From: Avena insularis
Taxonomy: Eukaryota > Streptophyta > Magnoliopsida > Poales > Poaceae
Reading direction: 5' to 3'
DNA: 64,000 nt
Assembly (NCBI GenBank): GCA_023614405.1
Contig: CM042687.1
Coordinates: 238,230,292 to 238,294,291 of the forward strand
The position numbers were made by a program, and so were the translations under genes. Shown piece after piece: positions 61,345 to 64,000 of this stretch. Every line of letters begins with the position of its first letter. Position 1 is the stretch's first letter. The notes below the pieces were generated by a model, which saw nothing but the letters and a program-made list of their open reading frames with translations, was not told where the DNA came from and did no database searches.

Positions 61345-62320
61345 CCCAGATTTGAGTCATATAACTCGGATTTTGAGCCATGTAACTCAGATTCGAGGCA
61401 TAAGTCAAATATGAGTAAAGTAACCCGAATTTGAGTCATGTAACTCGGATTTGAGTCATATACCTCGGATTTGAGTCAGATGACTCAGATTTGAGATGTA
61501 AGTCAAAATTGAGTAAAGTAACTTGGATTTTGAATCAATTGACTTGGATTTGAGTCATGTACCTCGGATTTGAGTCAGATGACTCAGATTCGAGATGTAA
61601 GTCAAAATTGAGTAAAGTAACTCGGATTTTGAATCAGTTGACTCAGATTTGAGTTATGTACCTCGGATTTGAGTCAAATGACTCAGATTTGAGATGTAAG
61701 TCAAAATTGAGTAAAGTAACTTGGATTTTGAATCAGATGACTCGGATTTGAGTCATGTACCTCGGATTTGAGTCAGATGACTCAGATTTGAGATGTAAGT
61801 CAAAATTGAGTAAAGTAACTTGGATTTTGAATCAGATGACTCGGATTTGAGTCATGTACCTCGGATTTGAGTCAGATGACTCAGATTTGAGATGTAAGTC
61901 AAAATTGAGTAAAGTAACTCGGATTTTGAATCAAATGACTCGTATTTGAGTCATGTACCTCGGATTTGAGTCAGATGACTCAGATTTGAGATGTAAGTCA
62001 AAATTGAGTAAAGTAACTCGGATTTTGAATCAGATGACTCGGATTTGAGTCATATACATCGGATTTGAGTCAGATGACTCAGATTTGAGATGTAAGTCAA
62101 AATTGAGTAAAGTAACTCGGATTTGGAATCAGATGACTCGGATTTGAGCCATATACCTCGGATTTGAGTCAGATGACTCAGATTTGAGATGTAAGTCAGA
62201 ATTGAGCAAAGTAACTCGGATTTGGAATCAGATAACTCGGATTTGAGTCACATACCTCGGATTTGAGTCAGATGACTCAGATTTGAGACATAAGTCAATT
62301 TTGAGTAGCATAACTCGGAT
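61345..62320 (+). repeat. Tandem array 2 in T, unit about 99 bases
   Basis: GATGTAAGTCAAAATTGAG recurs at 98-100 base steps (about 61495, 61593, 61692, 61791, 61890, 61990, 62089, 62188, and a variant at 62287). Each unit has internal subrepeats of about 22-25 bases around CGGATTTGAGTCA. Palindromic heptamers TGAGTCA and TGACTCA occur about three times per unit. Confidence 0.92.
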
Positions 62321-62339
62321 TTGGAAACAGATAACCCTG

Positions 62340-62900
62340 ATTATGACTTACCCAAAAGGGTTATGACCAGTGCCCAAGAAGGCCAGAAGTCAAAAACTTA
62401 CCCAAAAAAGGTTATGACCAGTGCCCAAGAAGGCCAGAAGTCCAAAAACTTACCCAAAAGGGTTATGACCAGTGCCCAAGAAGGCCAGAAGTCCAAAAAC
62501 TTACCCAAAGGGGTTATGACCAGTGCCCAAGAAGGCCAGAAGTCCAAAAACTTACCCAAAGGGGTTATGACCAGTGCCCAAGAAGGCCAGAAGACCAAAA
62601 ACTTGCCCAAAAGGGTTATGACCAGTGCCCAAGAATGCCAGAAGTCCAAAAACTTGCCCAAAAGGGTTATGAGAAGTGCCCAAGAAGGCCTGAAGCCAAA
62701 AACTTGCCCAAAAGGGTTATGAATAGTGCCCAAGAAGGCCAGAAGTCCAAAAACTTGCCCAAAAGGGTTATGAGCAGTGCCCAAGAAGGCCTGAGGCCAA
62801 AAACTTGCCCAAAAGGGTTATGAGCAGTGCCCAGGAAGGTCATAGGTCAAAAACTTACCCAAAAGGGTTCAGACCAGAGCCCAAGAAGGCCAGAAGTAAA
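62340..62900 (+). repeat. Tandem array 3 in T, unit 51 bases
   Basis: About eleven units of 51 bases with GGTTATGACCAGTGCCCAAG and GGCCAGAAGTC. As 51 is 17 codons, both strands stay open (62321-62722 forward, 62784-62398 reverse) with 17-residue repeats. No start context, domain or homology supports a protein. Confidence 0.92.
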
Positions 62901-62916
62901 AAACTTGTCAAATCCT

Positions 62917-64000
62917 GAGACCATGAGTCACACAATAAGTATGATTTCGCCGTAACGGGTCAAATCCCGAAGCCGGTACTTAAAGATGTGAGGCGAGGTT
63001 GGTTTACCAGGGGATCCATCCACCCCAAGAAACCCGGTCCATGCTTCCCTACCTGTTATGATGCACCTCCATCACCTCCTCTTTCGAAAACATTTTCAAT
63101 GCGTATGCCAAATGGAAAGCCCGAAACTATGTGACTCATGGAATCTAATAGGCAAGTTTGTTGCTCGTGGGGTTTTCCAGGCCCCGTGTGGTTGTACACT
63201 CGTCTCGGTTCCAAAGGCAAGAACTCAGTTCCTAGTGGTGGCGAGCATGGGACTACAAATACCACACCCAATGTGGCCTCCCGTACAAGCCTTAGCATAT
63301 TTAGTTAAACTCCTTCGAGGATGTCACCATCTCCTACCTTTCTAGATTCTCCAGCATCTCTGATTCATCATTCGGATAGATCAGACATTATTACTATGCA
63401 TGGCTAAGCTGTCGATCTCAGAAGCTCTAGCAACGCTCAGATGCCAGACCTAGGTATGCTAGGAGCAGTGGATCAGGAGTATAAGGCTACAATAGGGAAA
63501 CTATGCAGCAAATAGGTAACACTAACTACTGACAAAAGACCACATTTGGAATCGTGTGCATCATAGCGATAAAGTAATATACTTTAAGAAACATAGGTTC
63601 AGAATGAGAGGCTACGCTTGCCTTGTTCGTCAGTAGACAGGTATGGATCTTCGGTGTTGTTGACTTCAGCTTTGGGTTCGAATCCTATCGCGAAGAACCA
63701 AATACCGGAAAGAGAGGCAACAATCAAGACATGGCATCGATGCAATGCTCAAACAAGGATGATGATATGACAAGTTTAATTGCATTGAAATGGAACCCTA
63801 AACATGCTCGGCAATTTAAATGGGGTTTCCGAGGATTGAAAACCCTAACTCGGAAAACTTCGGAGACACATGAGAGGAGTTACTATGTTGTTCTAAATAA
63901 ACTTGTCATTAAAGTTGATTACCAATGCATGATTATAGCTTAAATAGCTAGAACTCATTTTTCTGAACATTTTGATATATTATTTGTATTTTTCTGACTT
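62917..64000 (-). mobile_element. Second partial copy of the right G LTR
   Basis: It begins at GAGACCATGAGTCACAC and is collinear with 54981-56080 and with 7671-8752. It shares several bases with the right LTR against the left one (for example CCGGTACTTAAAG). It runs past the window. The overlap means it is a duplication, not the simple continuation of the LTR broken at 56114. Confidence 0.88.

Noticed and set aside
61345..62900. Regular repeats as a CRISPR array or bacterial element
   Set aside because: Repeats are contiguous without unique spacers, and the context is a plant retrotransposon.
1..64000. A host gene between elements
   Set aside because: Every stretch is assignable to an LTR, an element body, or T leader and array sequence. 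The T-side spacer 60069-60469 has only short frames without domains.

Overview
The window is plant DNA, most likely from a large-genome grass. I infer this from the repeat families: Angela/BARE/WIS-like Copia LTRs (ends TGTTGGA...CCCTAGAGGCAATAATAAA) and chromodomain Gypsy elements with LTRs over 3 kb, both typical of Pooideae. I see no host gene, tRNA or rRNA. Essentially all 64 kb is nested or broken LTR-retrotransposon sequence.

Layout. (1) 1-6785: the 5' part of a forward Gypsy element (F): LTR, tRNA-iMet-type primer site, a pre-gag ORF, gag and the start of protease. (2) 6786 to about 56114: a reverse Gypsy element (G) inserted in the F protease. Its two LTRs (6786-9956 and 52258 onward) are over 42 kb apart because its body was hit twice. 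The first hit is a reverse Angela-like Copia element (C1, 10772-19815, target duplication GATAA) in the integrase. The second is a forward Copia tandem array LTR-body-LTR-body-LTR (C2/C3, 23402-51707, one target duplication GATTC) in gag. (3) 35593-48330: a reverse Gypsy element (H) inserted in C3; it has both LTRs, two pre-gag ORFs, gag, pol and a chromodomain-like tail. (4) 52284-54116: a solo Copia LTR (S, duplication GGTTA) in the right G LTR. (5) 56112-58598: an LTR-less Copia pol fragment (C4). (6) 58599-62916: an LTR (T), its primer site and three tandem-repeat arrays, from a Tat-like or non-autonomous Gypsy element. (7) 62917-64000: a second partial copy of the right G LTR, running off the window.

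Order of events read from the nesting: F, then G, then C1, C2/C3 and S, then H in C3. The C4-T-G-LTR block at the right is a rearrangement without target duplications.

No complete open gag-pol remains in any element. Many frameshifts sit in short CG-rich patches that also differ wildly between otherwise near-identical LTR pairs, so some may be consensus errors. The most interesting signals are the pre-gag ORFs of F and H and the splice-acceptor-like sequences directly before their ORFs and before gag. Together with strong donor-like sites downstream of the LTR TATA box these suggest spliced subgenomic mRNAs. Also notable are the tandem Copia array and the T arrays dense in TGAGTCA/TGACTCA.
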